In this document: positions 1-8,738 of the stretch, in pieces
Position numbering within the stretch: position 1 is the stretch's first letter
How the letters are laid out: each line of letters opens with the position of its first letter
From: Sphingomonas sp. BGYR3
GTDB lineage: Bacteria; Pseudomonadota; Alphaproteobacteria; Sphingomonadales; Sphingomonadaceae
Assembly: GCF_025153455.1 (NCBI RefSeq)
Contig: NZ_JANZNT010000002.1
Span: 310,001 to 374,000 of the forward strand
Direction: 5' to 3'
Length of the DNA stretch: 64,000 bases
Made by a program: the position numbers and the translations under genes
The notes under the pieces: generated by a model
Seen by the model: the letters and a program-made list of their open reading frames with translations, nothing else
Databases searched by the model: none
Told to the model about the DNA's origin: nothing

Positions 1-456
1 CATCGTCAACAGGCCAAGCCCGATGGACAGCGGCACGCGCAGCCCCATCCACCATGCCGGGGTCAGCCGCTGGCGATAGAACCAGGCATCGACAAAGGGC
101 GAGGCGAGGATCACCAGGCCCAGCAGGAACAGCGACGGCTGCGGCCACGGATCGCCGACCAGCCATGGCCAGATGGTCGCCAGCGCAATAAGGGACGGGA
201 CCACCGCGATCGCGAACAGCCCCGCAGACGGTTCCTGTTGGCGGGCGGCCAGCCCCCACCAGGTGCCGCCCAGAAAGCTGAGGATCAGCGCGGCATAGAG
301 CCATGCGATGGCCAGCGCGGCAAACCGCCATTCGACATTGCCGGAAACCAGCACGGCCACACAGGCCAGTTGCGGCAGCAGCCCGGCCAGGCCAAGCCAT
401 TTCGCCCCGCTGGGCATCCCGACCAGAGCGGGCAAGTTCGGCGTCATGCGCCCCAT
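1..456 (-). CDS. DUF3429 family membrane protein, partial (C-terminus outside window)
   Basis: The minus strand stays open from an ATG at 456 to the window edge, giving 152 residues without a stop. The product is strongly hydrophobic, with at least four predicted membrane segments. It contains the stretch YAALILSFLGGTWWGLA, which matches the hallmark of DUF3429 inner-membrane proteins, whose function is unknown. I chose the ATG at 456 because an AGGA lies 5 bases upstream; an in-frame ATG at 447 is the alternative. The gene is divergent from glyA. The C-terminus lies beyond position 1, so the full length cannot be judged. Confidence 0.7.
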   Translation of the reverse strand, partial: MGRMTPNLPALVGMPSGAKWLGLAGLLPQLACVAVLVSGNVEWRFAALAIAWLYAALILSFLGGTWWGLAARQQEPSAGLFAIAVVPSLIALATIWPWLVGDPWPQPSLFLLGLVILASPFVDAWFYRQRLTPAWWMGLRVPLSIGLGLLTM

Positions 457-490
457 GGGAATCCTTTCGTGCGGGTGATCGCGCGATCCC

Positions 491-496
491 TATAAT
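491..496 (+). promoter_or_regulatory. Candidate -10 box for glyA
   Basis: A perfect TATAAT lies about 97 bases before the chosen glyA start, in the divergent gap. No good -35 is seen at 16-18 bases; TTCGTG at spacing 19 is the best candidate. The call rests on the -10 alone. Confidence 0.35.
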
Positions 497-592
497 GGGC
501 AGTGGCAATCGGCGCGCCAAGCGGATAGATGGCGCGCCGAAGCATGAAGGCGGCTCATGCCCGTGCCGCCCATCCGATTCGAGGCCCGGCCG

Positions 593-1915
593 ATGAGCAC
601 CCAGCCCCAGACCCTGTCCCCCCGTTCGCTGGCCGATGTCCAGCCGGACGGTTTCTTCACGCGGTCGCTGTCCGATGCCGATGCCGAGGTGTTCGCCGGT
701 GTCGCCGATGAGCTGGAGCGTGAGCAGACGCAGATCGAACTGATCGCGTCGGAAAACATCGTCAGCCGCGCGGTGATGGAGGCGCAGGGGTCGGTCTTCA
801 CCAACAAATATGCCGAAGGCTATCCGGGCAAGCGTTACTATCAGGGCTGCCACCCGTCCGACACCGTCGAAACGCTGGCGATCGAGCGGGCAAAGGCGCT
901 GTTCGGTTGCGGTTTCGCCAATGTTCAGCCCCATTCGGGGGCGCAGGCGAACGGCGCGGTGATGCTGGCGCTGGTCAAGCCAGGCGACACGATCTTGGGC
1001 ATGAGCCTGGATGCCGGCGGCCACCTGACCCACGGTGCCAAGGCGGCGATGAGCGGCAAGTGGTTCAATGCCGTTCAATATGGCGTCGATCCGGTCACCC
1101 ACCTCATCGATTACGACGCGGTCGAGGCGCTGGCCGTCGAGCATCAGCCCAAGCTGATCATCGCGGGCGGTTCCGCCTATCCGCGGGTCATCGACTTTGC
1201 CCGGTTCCGCGCCATCGCGGACAAGGTTGGCGCGTTCTTCATGGTCGACATGGCGCATTTCAGCGGCATCGTGGCGGCGGGTCAGCATCCCTCGCCCTTT
1301 CCCCATGCCCATGTCGCCACCACGACCACGCACAAGACGCTGCGCGGCCCGCGCGGCGGCATGATCCTGACCAATGACGAGGCGCTGGCCAAGAAGTTCA
1401 ATTCGGCGGTGTTTCCGGGGATGCAGGGCGGCCCGCTGATGCACGTCATCGCGGCCAAGGCCGTGGCGTTCGGCGAGGCGCTGCAGCCCGATTACAAGAC
1501 CTATATCCGTGCCGTCGTCGAAAACGCCAAGGTGCTGGCCGCGACGCTGAAGGAGCGGGGGGCCGATGTGATCGCGGGCGGCACCGACACGCATCTGGCG
1601 CTCATTGACCTGCGTCCGCTGGGCGTCACCGGCAAGGATGCTGACGAGGCGCTGGAGCGGGCGGGCATCACCTGCAACAAGAACGGGATCCCCAACGACC
1701 CGCTGCCGCCGGCCAAGACCAGCGGCATCCGCGTGGGCACGCCTGCGGGCACGACGCGCGGCTTCGGGGTCGCCGAATTCCGCGAAATCGGCCACATGGT
1801 CGCCGATGTGCTCGACGGCCTGAAGAACAAGGGCGAAGGCGGCGATCCGGCGGTAGAGGCGGATGTCCGCGCCCGCGTCCGCGCGCTTTGCGCCCGTTTC
1901 CCGATTTACGGTTGA
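593..1915 (+). CDS. glyA: Serine hydroxymethyltransferase
   Basis: This is a cytosolic PLP enzyme that interconverts serine plus tetrahydrofolate with glycine plus 5,10-methylene-THF, feeding one-carbon metabolism. The 440-residue product carries the fold-type I signature [15 protein letters not shown]; the lysine is residue 248 and should form the PLP Schiff base. The N-terminal [11 protein letters not shown] and [14 protein letters not shown] blocks are also classic GlyA. The frame is open from an ATG at 557, but homologues begin near the ATG at 593 (MSTQPQ...), so that start is used; no strong SD is visible before it. nrdR follows in the same direction. Confidence 0.96.
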   Translation: MSTQPQTLSPRSLADVQPDGFFTRSLSDADAEVFAGVADELEREQTQIELIASENIVSRAVMEAQGSVFTNKYAEGYPGKRYYQGCHPSDTVETLAIERAKALFGCGFANVQPHSGAQANGAVMLALVKPGDTILGMSLDAGGHLTHGAKAAMSGKWFNAVQYGVDPVTHLIDYDAVEALAVEHQPKLIIAGGSAYPRVIDFARFRAIADKVGAFFMVDMAHFSGIVAAGQHPSPFPHAHVATTTTHKTLRGPRGGMILTNDEALAKKFNSAVFPGMQGGPLMHVIAAKAVAFGEALQPDYKTYIRAVVENAKVLAATLKERGADVIAGGTDTHLALIDLRPLGVTGKDADEALERAGITCNKNGIPNDPLPPAKTSGIRVGTPAGTTRGFGVAEFREIGHMVADVLDGLKNKGEGGDPAVEADVRARVRALCARFPIYG

Positions 1916-1939
1916 TTTGACGCTCTAGCGCCCGTGCTC

Positions 1940-2017
1940 GGTGCCGGCCCACTCCCCCTCCCGGCCACCCAACGGCAGTATCATATGGGTGGCCGGGAAG
2001 GGGAGTGGGCCGGCACC
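1940..2017. repeat. Long near-perfect inverted repeat between glyA and nrdR
   Basis: A 31-base arm at 1940-1970 pairs with 1987-2017, matching at 30 of 31 positions, around a 16-base loop. The transcript would form a very stable hairpin. No T-run follows either arm, so it is not a classic intrinsic terminator. It may be a dispersed palindromic unit or an mRNA-stabilising structure at the glyA 3' end. Confidence 0.85.
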
Positions 2018-2037
2018 GCACCCGTCAGGATTGAATA

Positions 2038-2499
2038 ATGCGTTGCCCATTCTGCGCCCATGAGGCGAGCCAGGTGAAGGACAGCCGCCCGACCGAGGAC
2101 GGCACGGCCATTCGCCGCCGCCGCCAGTGCGAGGGATGCGGCGCCCGCTTCACGACGTTCGAACGGATTCAGCTGCGCGACCTGGTCGTGCTGAAGTCCG
2201 AGGAGCGCCGCGAGCCGTTCGAGCGCGAAAAGCTGGTCCGCTCCATCTCGATCGCGTGCCGCAAGCGGCCGATCGACGGCACCCAGGTCGAACGGCTGGT
2301 CAGCTCGATCCAGCGTCAGCTGGAAACCCAGGGCGAGGGCGAAGTGACCTCGACCCGCATCGGCGAACTGGTGATGGAGGGGCTGAAGACGCTCGATTCC
2401 GTCGCCTATATCCGCTTTGCCAGCGTCTATAAGGATTTCCGCGAGGCCCGCGATTTCGAGGAATTTGCCGGTTCCGTGACCGAGGTGGGCAAGGCGTGA
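2038..2499 (+). CDS. nrdR: Transcriptional repressor NrdR
   Basis: NrdR represses ribonucleotide reductase genes by sensing ATP/dATP through an ATP-cone. The 153-residue protein has the expected layout: an N-terminal zinc ribbon with Cys3, Cys6, Cys31 and Cys34 (CPFC and CEGC pairs), then an ATP-cone from about residue 49 ([19 protein letters not shown]). Length is standard. It overlaps the next gene, trmJ, by 4 bases (GTGA), so the two are probably translationally coupled. The glyA-nrdR order is common in proteobacteria. No NrdR boxes were sought outside the window. Confidence 0.95.
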   Translation: MRCPFCAHEASQVKDSRPTEDGTAIRRRRQCEGCGARFTTFERIQLRDLVVLKSEERREPFEREKLVRSISIACRKRPIDGTQVERLVSSIQRQLETQGEGEVTSTRIGELVMEGLKTLDSVAYIRFASVYKDFREARDFEEFAGSVTEVGKA

Positions 2500-3221
2500 G
2501 CGATACCGTACCGCCCCCCGTCATCGTGCTGGTCCGCCCGCAACTGGGCGAGAATATCGGCAAGGCGGCCCGTGCGATGCTCAATTTCGGGCTGACCGAA
2601 ATGCGGCTGGTCACGCCCCGCGACGGCTGGCCCAATCCGGCGGCCGGCCCTGCGGCATCGGGCGCGGACATCGTGCTGGAACAGGCGCGGGTGTTCGACA
2701 GCGTGGCCGATGCGGTGGCCGATTGCGCCCATGTCTATGCCACCACGGTGCGCAAGCGCGGCGTGACCAAGCCGGTGGTGACGCCGGAACAGGCGGCGCG
2801 CGCGATCCATGCCGGGCCGGGGCGCTCGGCCTATCTGTTCGGGCCGGAACGATCCGGGCTGGAAACCGACGATGTGGCGCTGGCCCGCACCATCCTGACC
2901 GTGCCGATCAATCCGCAGTTCGGTTCGCTCAACCTCGCTCAGGCGGTGATCCTGTGCGCCTATGAATGGTCAAAGGGCGTGGCGCTGGCTCAGCCGACGG
3001 CGACCGACCTTGATCCCCCCGCGCCGCAGGGCGAGCTGGAAGGGCTGATCGAACAGCTTGAGGGGATGCTGATGCCGGCGGGCTATTTCCATCCGCCGGA
3101 GCGGACGGACGTGACCCGGCGGACCTTGCGCGGCCTGCTGACCAAACCGGCGTGGAATGCGATGGAGGTGCGGACGATGCGCGGCGTGCTCAGCACGCTG
3201 GCCCGCCCGCGTCAGCGTTAG
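2496..3221 (+). CDS. trmJ: TrmJ-type SPOUT RNA 2'-O-methyltransferase
   Basis: This 241-residue protein is a TrmH/SpoU-family methyltransferase, most like TrmJ, which 2'-O-methylates position 32 of tRNAs using SAM. Visible motifs are the N-terminal [20 protein letters not shown], the central [13 protein letters not shown] and the C-terminal [15 protein letters not shown], which build the trefoil-knot SAM site. It starts at a GTG within the last codons of nrdR (GTGA overlap). The 3' end overlaps the convergent chorismate mutase by 4 bases. The family is certain; the exact target tRNA position is inferred. Confidence 0.88.
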   Translation: MSDTVPPPVIVLVRPQLGENIGKAARAMLNFGLTEMRLVTPRDGWPNPAAGPAASGADIVLEQARVFDSVADAVADCAHVYATTVRKRGVTKPVVTPEQAARAIHAGPGRSAYLFGPERSGLETDDVALARTILTVPINPQFGSLNLAQAVILCAYEWSKGVALAQPTATDLDPPAPQGELEGLIEQLEGMLMPAGYFHPPERTDVTRRTLRGLLTKPAWNAMEVRTMRGVLSTLARPRQR

Positions 3222-3526
3222 GAACGGCTGGCGTCAAACCGCTCCAGCTCGTGCGCGATCGAGCTTTCGACCAGCGTTTCCCACAGCGCGGCGATCCGGT
3301 CGGCCGGCGCGCCCAGCCGCTCCGCCTCGGCCCGCGCATTGGCGATAACCGCGGCCTTGCGCGTCTCGTCCCGCACCATGGCCCGCTCCGGCTTGATCCG
3401 TGCGGCCGCGTCCATATAGCCGAACCGGGTGGCCAGCATGGCGACCAGCTGACGGTCAAGCGCGTCCACGCCGGCGCGGACCTCTGCCATAGTGGTGCAT
3501 CGGGTGGGGGACAGCGGCTCGCTCAT
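3218..3526 (-). CDS. Chorismate mutase, AroQ class (monofunctional)
   Basis: The 102-residue, all-helical product resembles small AroQ/PchB-type chorismate mutases, which convert chorismate to prephenate for Phe/Tyr synthesis. The motif VRAGVDALDRQLVAMLATR near the N-terminus is the family core, and MVRDETRKAAVIANA resembles the second helix. Start ATG at 3526; an internal ATG at 3490 is possible. It converges on trmJ with a 4-base overlap. A salicylate-type isochorismate lyase cannot be fully excluded from sequence alone, but no salicylate genes lie nearby. Confidence 0.85.
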   Translation of the reverse strand: MSEPLSPTRCTTMAEVRAGVDALDRQLVAMLATRFGYMDAAARIKPERAMVRDETRKAAVIANARAEAERLGAPADRIAALWETLVESSIAHELERFDASRS

Positions 3527-3564
3527 GGAATCGCGGTTAGGCGGGCCGGGCGCGCCTGTCCAGC

Positions 3565-3593
3565 TTGACTCCGGACGACCCGGCGGCTAACCG
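3565..3593 (+). promoter_or_regulatory. Candidate rpsD promoter
   Basis: TTGACT and TAACCG are separated by 17 bases, about 140 bases before rpsD. The -35 is good and the -10 is weak. It lies in the gap after the divergent chorismate mutase gene. Confidence 0.35.
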
Positions 3594-3732
3594 CGCGCCT
3601 TCGCAATCGGCCCCGTATCCCCGGTGAAGCGGTGGCCCTGCTCTGGCTTGTCCGGAAACAGGCGAAGACCGGGATTGCGGCGGGCGCCCATGGGCACCTG
3701 CCAACGTCGTTCGAAGTTGCAAAGGATTTGAT

Positions 3733-4347
3733 ATGTCGAAGCGCCAGAGCGCCAAGTACAAGCTCGACCGCCGGATGGGCGAAAACATCTGGGGTCGTCC
3801 GAAGAGCCCGGTGAACAAGCGGGAATACGGCCCCGGTCAGCACGGCCAGCGTCGCAAGGGCAAGATGTCGGATTTCGGCATCCAGCTGCGCGCCAAGCAG
3901 AAGCTGAAGGGCTATTATGGCGACATCACCGAAAAGCAGTTCAAGCGCACCTATGAGGAAGCGTCGCGGCTGAAGGGCGATACCGGCCAGAACCTGATCG
4001 GCCTGCTGGAACAGCGTCTGGACATGATCGTGTACCGCGCCAAGTTCGCGCCGACGATCTTCGCCGCGCGTCAGCTGGTCAGCCACGGCCATGTCCGCGT
4101 CAACGGCGTGAAGTGCAACATCGCCTCGCGCCGCGTGAAGCCGGGTGAGGAAATCACGCTGGGCAGCAAGGCCAAGGAAATGGCCCTGGTGCTGGAAGCG
4201 CAGGGCCTGGCCGAGCGCGACATTCCCGATTACGTCGCCCCGGATGGCAATGCCAAGGTCACCTTCACCCGCGTCCCGACGCTGGATGAAGTGCCCTATC
4301 CGGTGAAGATGGAACCGAACCTGGTCGTCGAATTCTATTCGCGCTGA
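3733..4347 (+). CDS. rpsD: 30S ribosomal protein S4
   Basis: S4 nucleates 30S assembly by binding the 5' domain of 16S rRNA. The 204-residue product begins [20 protein letters not shown], carries the basic ribosomal core, and has an S4 RNA-binding domain around residues 95-155 ([20 protein letters not shown] followed by [10 protein letters not shown]). It lacks the zinc-binding cysteines, as usual in alphaproteobacteria. It is monocistronic here, away from the alpha operon, and is followed at once by an intrinsic terminator. A weak AGGA lies before the ATG. Confidence 0.97.
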   Translation: MSKRQSAKYKLDRRMGENIWGRPKSPVNKREYGPGQHGQRRKGKMSDFGIQLRAKQKLKGYYGDITEKQFKRTYEEASRLKGDTGQNLIGLLEQRLDMIVYRAKFAPTIFAARQLVSHGHVRVNGVKCNIASRRVKPGEEITLGSKAKEMALVLEAQGLAERDIPDYVAPDGNAKVTFTRVPTLDEVPYPVKMEPNLVVEFYSR

Positions 4348-4384
4348 TCGGATCGGCCGGTTCTTCCGGCTGAACGGAAAAACG

Positions 4385-4416
4385 GGGGGCGGTTCCACGC
4401 GGACCGCCCCCTTTTT
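4385..4416 (+). terminator. Rho-independent terminator of rpsD
   Basis: GGGGGCGGT at 4385-4393 pairs with ACCGCCCCC at 4403-4411, followed by five Ts. It sits 37 bases after the rpsD stop and just before the end of the convergent sulfotransferase gene. Confidence 0.9.
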
Positions 4417-4422
4417 CGTGGG

Positions 4423-5469
4423 TCAGCGCCCCCGCGCCATCAGCGGAGCCGCCCCGCCGTGTACAGGCCGCGGCATCGCGTCCGGCAGCGGATTGCCGGC
4501 CGTCCGCTCGGCGATCAGCGCCCGTGCACGGGGGATGGCATCGCCCAGCTGGTCCAGCACCGCCGCCTCGCGCGCGCGCCGCATGGCATCGTCGAAACGG
4601 ACGCCATCCTTTTTCGAATAGGTCGAAAACAGCGGCCCCTCGGCAATCGCCCGCCCCTGACCGGCCATCCAGTCAAGACCAAGCCGATCGGCCAGCGCAT
4701 CCAGCGTTGCGCCGGGCTGGGCCGTCAGCGACCCCGCATCCAGCGACCAGCTTGCCGGATAGCGATCCATGGCGGCGATGAAACGGCGCGTCTGTGCCAG
4801 CCACAGGATCGCCGCACGGCCGACCGGATCCAGGCCGCCCAATGGCCCCGCGCTGGCTTCGATCGCCGGTTTCAGCTCTTCGGTGATCCTGCCCACCCAT
4901 TGCCGGTGCCCGTCGCTGCGCAGGACCGCCGCCAGATAGGGTTCAAGCGGGAAATAGAGAAACACCGCCTGGCTGCCCGCACTGTCTAGCAATGGATCGA
5001 TCGCGAAGTTGACGGGCACATTCGCCTTGATGATCGTGGGCCAGTCGGGCCGATAGCGTCGGCTGGCGAGTGCGGCGGCGATGCGATACAGGGCGGCTAG
5101 CGGTCGTGGATCGGCCGGCCGCTGGGCAAGGGCCGCCGCAATCTGGCGCAGCGGCACGGGCTCGCGCAGCACCAGCGGACCGTCGGGCCGGTCCAGCGCC
5201 CGAGCCAGCAACGTCGATCCGCAATGCGCCATGTGAAAAATCCACGTGGCGGGCAGGGGGGATGCCGAAGCCATCTGTCCCAGTGCCGACAGCGGTACAC
5301 GCACATTGTCCTGCGCGGCGCGGACGATCCGCTGATCCAGAAAGATCGATTCCGCATAATGGGTGCGGGACATCCGGGCGAACAGCATGTCGGAACCGTC
5401 AATGGCATGGCCATGATGGTCCGGGCTGGCAAGCAGCTGGTCCAAGGGAACCGGGCTGACGGCGGTCAT
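4423..5469 (-). CDS. Sulfotransferase-family protein
   Basis: The 348-residue product has a P-loop-like PAPS-binding motif, WIFHMAHCGSTLLARAL, about 75 residues in, as in the sulfotransferase superfamily that moves sulfate from PAPS to a hydroxyl or amine. The acceptor is unknown. No signal peptide or membrane segment is evident. I place the start at 5469 because GGAAGGAAG precedes that ATG by 6 bases; the frame is open to 5529 but would then overlap the divergent gene. It shares a 58-base divergent promoter region with a TauD-type dioxygenase, suggesting joint control and perhaps a shared pathway. Confidence 0.75.
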   Translation of the reverse strand: MTAVSPVPLDQLLASPDHHGHAIDGSDMLFARMSRTHYAESIFLDQRIVRAAQDNVRVPLSALGQMASASPLPATWIFHMAHCGSTLLARALDRPDGPLVLREPVPLRQIAAALAQRPADPRPLAALYRIAAALASRRYRPDWPTIIKANVPVNFAIDPLLDSAGSQAVFLYFPLEPYLAAVLRSDGHRQWVGRITEELKPAIEASAGPLGGLDPVGRAAILWLAQTRRFIAAMDRYPASWSLDAGSLTAQPGATLDALADRLGLDWMAGQGRAIAEGPLFSTYSKKDGVRFDDAMRRAREAAVLDQLGDAIPRARALIAERTAGNPLPDAMPRPVHGGAAPLMARGR

Positions 5470-5527
5470 GGATGCTTCCTTCCGCATGCGGATCGCGCCT
5501 ATAGGGGCGGGGTGAGCGAGCAATAGC

Positions 5528-6502
5528 ATGGCATTTCTGACACGCCCATCATCCTATGATCCGCTGGCCGTCATCCATGCCGGCGACGATGCGTCGTTCG
5601 ATGCGCTTGACCGCGAATGGGTGGCGGGCCTGTACCGCGATCACGGCGCCTTGCTGTTTCGCGGATTTCCAGCCGATCTGGACGGGTTTCATCGGTTTGC
5701 CGCGCGCTTCTGTTCGACCTCCGTCTTCAACGAAAGCCCGGACCGGCTGCTGCTGCGCGCCGAACCGAATATTCAGACGGTGAACGGCGGCGGCGATCCG
5801 TTTCCGCTGCATCCCGAATTGTCGCGTGAGCCCTGGAAACCCGATTGCTGTTTCTTTCACTGCCTGGTGCCGGCGGGGCAGGGCGGCATGACCACGATTT
5901 GCGATGGCGTGGCGCTTGTCCGTGCATTGCCGGCCGATCTGGTAGAGACGCTGGCCCGGCGGCGGCTTGTCCATATCCGCCCGGCAAATCCGGCGGTGCT
6001 GCGCTACTGGCTGGGCAGCGAGGATCCTGCGGACGCGCTGCTGGAATCGCCGCCGGTTCACGTTCCCTATCGCTTTCGGCGGACGCCGCACGGCATTGTG
6101 CAGATCTTCATTCGCCCCGTGCTGCATCGCCCGATGTTCACCGATGCGCTGGCGTTCGGCAATTTCCTGCTGTTCGCGCGCGATTATCTGATGCTCGACC
6201 GGTTTCCCCTGCTGGACGATGGCACGCCGTTTCCCGATGCCTGGCTGAACATCATCCGCGCAGCGGCGGAGCGGCTGACCGTCGCTGTCGCCTGGCAGGC
6301 GGGCGACCTGCTGATGCTGGACAACAGCCGCTTCATGCACGGACGCACTGCGATCGCCGATCCGGAGCATCGCCTGATCGCCAGCTTTTTCGGGTATCTG
6401 GACGATGCGCCCGTCGAACCATGGGAACGCGATCACGCCCCCTGGCGACGGGCTCATTTCCGCCCTCCGCATGCCGGGCCTGCGCAAGGGCCCGGCGTAT
6501 AG
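5528..6502 (+). CDS. TauD/TfdA-family Fe(II)/2-oxoglutarate dioxygenase
   Basis: The 324-residue product resembles TauD-type oxygenases, which use Fe(II), O2 and 2-oxoglutarate to hydroxylate small molecules. An H-x-E pair in FPLHPELSREPWKP (about residue 98) and a distal His in LLMLDNSRFMHGR are the likely metal ligands, and the Arg in EHRLIASFFGYL would hold 2-oxoglutarate. The substrate is not predictable. Desaturation or halogenation is also possible in this superfamily, but the carboxylate ligand is present, arguing against a halogenase. The gene is transcribed divergently from the sulfotransferase gene. Confidence 0.8.
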   Translation: MAFLTRPSSYDPLAVIHAGDDASFDALDREWVAGLYRDHGALLFRGFPADLDGFHRFAARFCSTSVFNESPDRLLLRAEPNIQTVNGGGDPFPLHPELSREPWKPDCCFFHCLVPAGQGGMTTICDGVALVRALPADLVETLARRRLVHIRPANPAVLRYWLGSEDPADALLESPPVHVPYRFRRTPHGIVQIFIRPVLHRPMFTDALAFGNFLLFARDYLMLDRFPLLDDGTPFPDAWLNIIRAAAERLTVAVAWQAGDLLMLDNSRFMHGRTAIADPEHRLIASFFGYLDDAPVEPWERDHAPWRRAHFRPPHAGPAQGPGV

Positions 6503-6509
6503 GGCGCGG

Positions 6510-8495
6510 CTATCGCGCCAGCGTCCGCGTCAGGAACGCATCGGTGCGGGCAAGCATGTCGCTGCGCACGGCCGAATCCGACAGGGAATGGGCAATGCCG
6601 GGATAAACGATCAGGTCCACCGGCTTGCCTGATTTAGTCAGCGCCTGTTGCATGGCGCGCGACTGCGCCACGCCGACATTGATGTCGATATCCCCATGGA
6701 ACATCAGCACCGGTGCCTTGAACTTGTCGGCAAAGCGGGTGGGCGATCCCGCAACCAGATTGGGCCCTTCGCCGATATAGGCCTGAGCGAGGCGCGTGTT
6801 GGTAAATCCCTTTTGCTCGTTGCGCAGCATCTCCAGATCGGTGACCGGGGCGATGGCGACGGCGGCCTTGAACAGGTCGGGGTCCAGCACGTTCGACTGG
6901 AGCGCCGCATAGCCGCCATAGGACCAGCCGACGATCGCCAGCTTGTCCGGATCGGCAATCCCCTCGGCGACCATCCACCGGCCGGCATCGTTGATGTCAC
7001 TGATCGCGGTTTTCCACGACCGAAAGCCGTTTTCCATGATCCATTCTTCGCCATATCCGGACGATCCGCGATAATTGGGCTGGATGACGGCGTAGCCGCG
7101 ACTGACAAAGAACTGCGCCAGCCAGTCGAATCCCCATTCGTCACGCGATTCGGGGCCGCCATGCGGCATCACGATCGCGGGCAGCTTTTTCCCCTCCGAC
7201 CCCGGCGGACGGGTCAGATAGCCGGGAACGACCGTGCCGTCGCTGGCCTTGTAGGTGATGGGTTGCTGCACCCCGATCTTTGCATCGGCAACCTGCGGAC
7301 GCACCGCGCCGACCAGCGACAGCTGTTTCTTGTCCTGATCGAACAGATAATAGCGACCGGGATCGGTGTCGCTGGCGGCATAGACCAGATGTTTGCGTTC
7401 GTCGGCGCTTGAATCGATCACCGATATGATCGGCAGCTTGGGCAGCGCGCGGCGCAGCTTCTCCACAAGGTCGGCATAGGCGGCGTCGAAATATTCTGCG
7501 GCCGAATGTTCGTCGGAATAGCTTGCCGCCACGACCCGCCCGTGCCGCCCCACCCGGATGACGCCGCTGATGTCGACCTTTGGATTGGCCAGCACCAGTT
7601 CCTTCTTCAGGCTCCCGTCCAGCGATACCCGGTACAGGGCATCGCGCCCGTCCAGCTTTTCCAGCACATAGGCCATGTTCGTGCGGCCATCGACTGCCAC
7701 CGGCCACATGCCGGTTCCGGACGTGGAATCATAGGTGGACAGTGGCAGCCATTGCCGCTGACCGGGCGTGCGATAGACAAAGCTGGTCTGGCCGCGCGTT
7801 TGGTATCCGTATCGGAATGCGGTGTCGCGGCCCATGATGCGCACGACGCCATTGCCGTCGCTGATGTAACGATTGGCCAGCGGATCGGCGCTTTCGATAT
7901 GCTTCACCTTGCCCGTGGCCGTGTCGAGCAGGTCGACGCCCAGCCCCTCGGACATGGAGCCGATCGAATTGAGCGTCGACCGCGTCGGCACGTAATTGCG
8001 GACCAGCAGCACTTCATTGCTGGTGCCGTCCCGCCAATCGAGCACATAGCCGTCCGACTGCTGGATATAACGCTGCTTGCGTTCGACGGCCGACAGCGAA
8101 GTGACATTGCCGCCATCCGCGTCGAACGCGATCAGCCGCTGATAACCGAGCAGGGGGCCGTCCGATTCGGCAACGCCATACAGGGTGCAGACCAGCCGGG
8201 TGTCCGATGCCCAGCCACAGCTGTTCAGGGACAGGGGCTTGCCGTCGGCATAGTTGACCGGCTTTGTCTCCTTGGTCGTCAGGTCCATCACCTGAACGAC
8301 GGCCGACTGTCCGGGCCCCGGCGACACCAGCGCGATCCGGGTTCCGCTTGGCGACAGGCTGGCGTCCAGTATTCGTTCGCGCGCACCAAATGCCTCGGCC
8401 AGCGTCTGCGGCGACGATGCCGGCACCGATTGTGCGACCGCAGCGGTGCCACAGGCAAGATAAGCGAACGTCAGCATCCATGATACGCGCGACAT
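6510..8495 (-). CDS. Exported S9-family peptidase (acylaminoacyl/dipeptidyl peptidase type)
   Basis: This 661-residue serine peptidase has an N-terminal signal peptide (MSRVSWMLTFAYLACGTAAVAQ), a beta-propeller-like middle, and a C-terminal alpha/beta hydrolase domain. The nucleophile lies in GWSYGGYAAL (Ser525), the acid probably in HGDIDINVG, and the base in GIAHSL (His636). It should cleave peptides in the periplasm or outside the cell. The ATG at 8495 has GGGGG 8 bases upstream, so it is preferred over an upstream TTG. It is divergent from an exported M28 peptidase, a natural partner in peptide breakdown. Confidence 0.92.
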   Translation of the reverse strand: MSRVSWMLTFAYLACGTAAVAQSVPASSPQTLAEAFGARERILDASLSPSGTRIALVSPGPGQSAVVQVMDLTTKETKPVNYADGKPLSLNSCGWASDTRLVCTLYGVAESDGPLLGYQRLIAFDADGGNVTSLSAVERKQRYIQQSDGYVLDWRDGTSNEVLLVRNYVPTRSTLNSIGSMSEGLGVDLLDTATGKVKHIESADPLANRYISDGNGVVRIMGRDTAFRYGYQTRGQTSFVYRTPGQRQWLPLSTYDSTSGTGMWPVAVDGRTNMAYVLEKLDGRDALYRVSLDGSLKKELVLANPKVDISGVIRVGRHGRVVAASYSDEHSAAEYFDAAYADLVEKLRRALPKLPIISVIDSSADERKHLVYAASDTDPGRYYLFDQDKKQLSLVGAVRPQVADAKIGVQQPITYKASDGTVVPGYLTRPPGSEGKKLPAIVMPHGGPESRDEWGFDWLAQFFVSRGYAVIQPNYRGSSGYGEEWIMENGFRSWKTAISDINDAGRWMVAEGIADPDKLAIVGWSYGGYAALQSNVLDPDLFKAAVAIAPVTDLEMLRNEQKGFTNTRLAQAYIGEGPNLVAGSPTRFADKFKAPVLMFHGDIDINVGVAQSRAMQQALTKSGKPVDLIVYPGIAHSLSDSAVRSDMLARTDAFLTRTLAR

Positions 8496-8738
8496 GCAAT
8501 CATCCCCCAATTTGAAGTACCGACCAGCTTTTGTTCTGTCTTCTCAGCCAATTGAAACCCGCCCGGAATAATTGGCCGGATTTTGATCGGCAGTGCAATC
8601 GCAATTTACGATCCGTCATTCACCGGCACGGGATCGGATCGGAACTGCTGCGCATTTCGGATGACGGTACCCGACCCCATTGCCCCCGGGCGCGGCAGGT
8701 GCCAGCATTGCGGCACGCCATTTCTGCGGGAGAGTTTC

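Noticed and set aside
1940..2017. Inverted repeat as the glyA intrinsic terminator
   Set aside because: The stem is far longer than typical and no T-run follows, so it is listed as a repeat.
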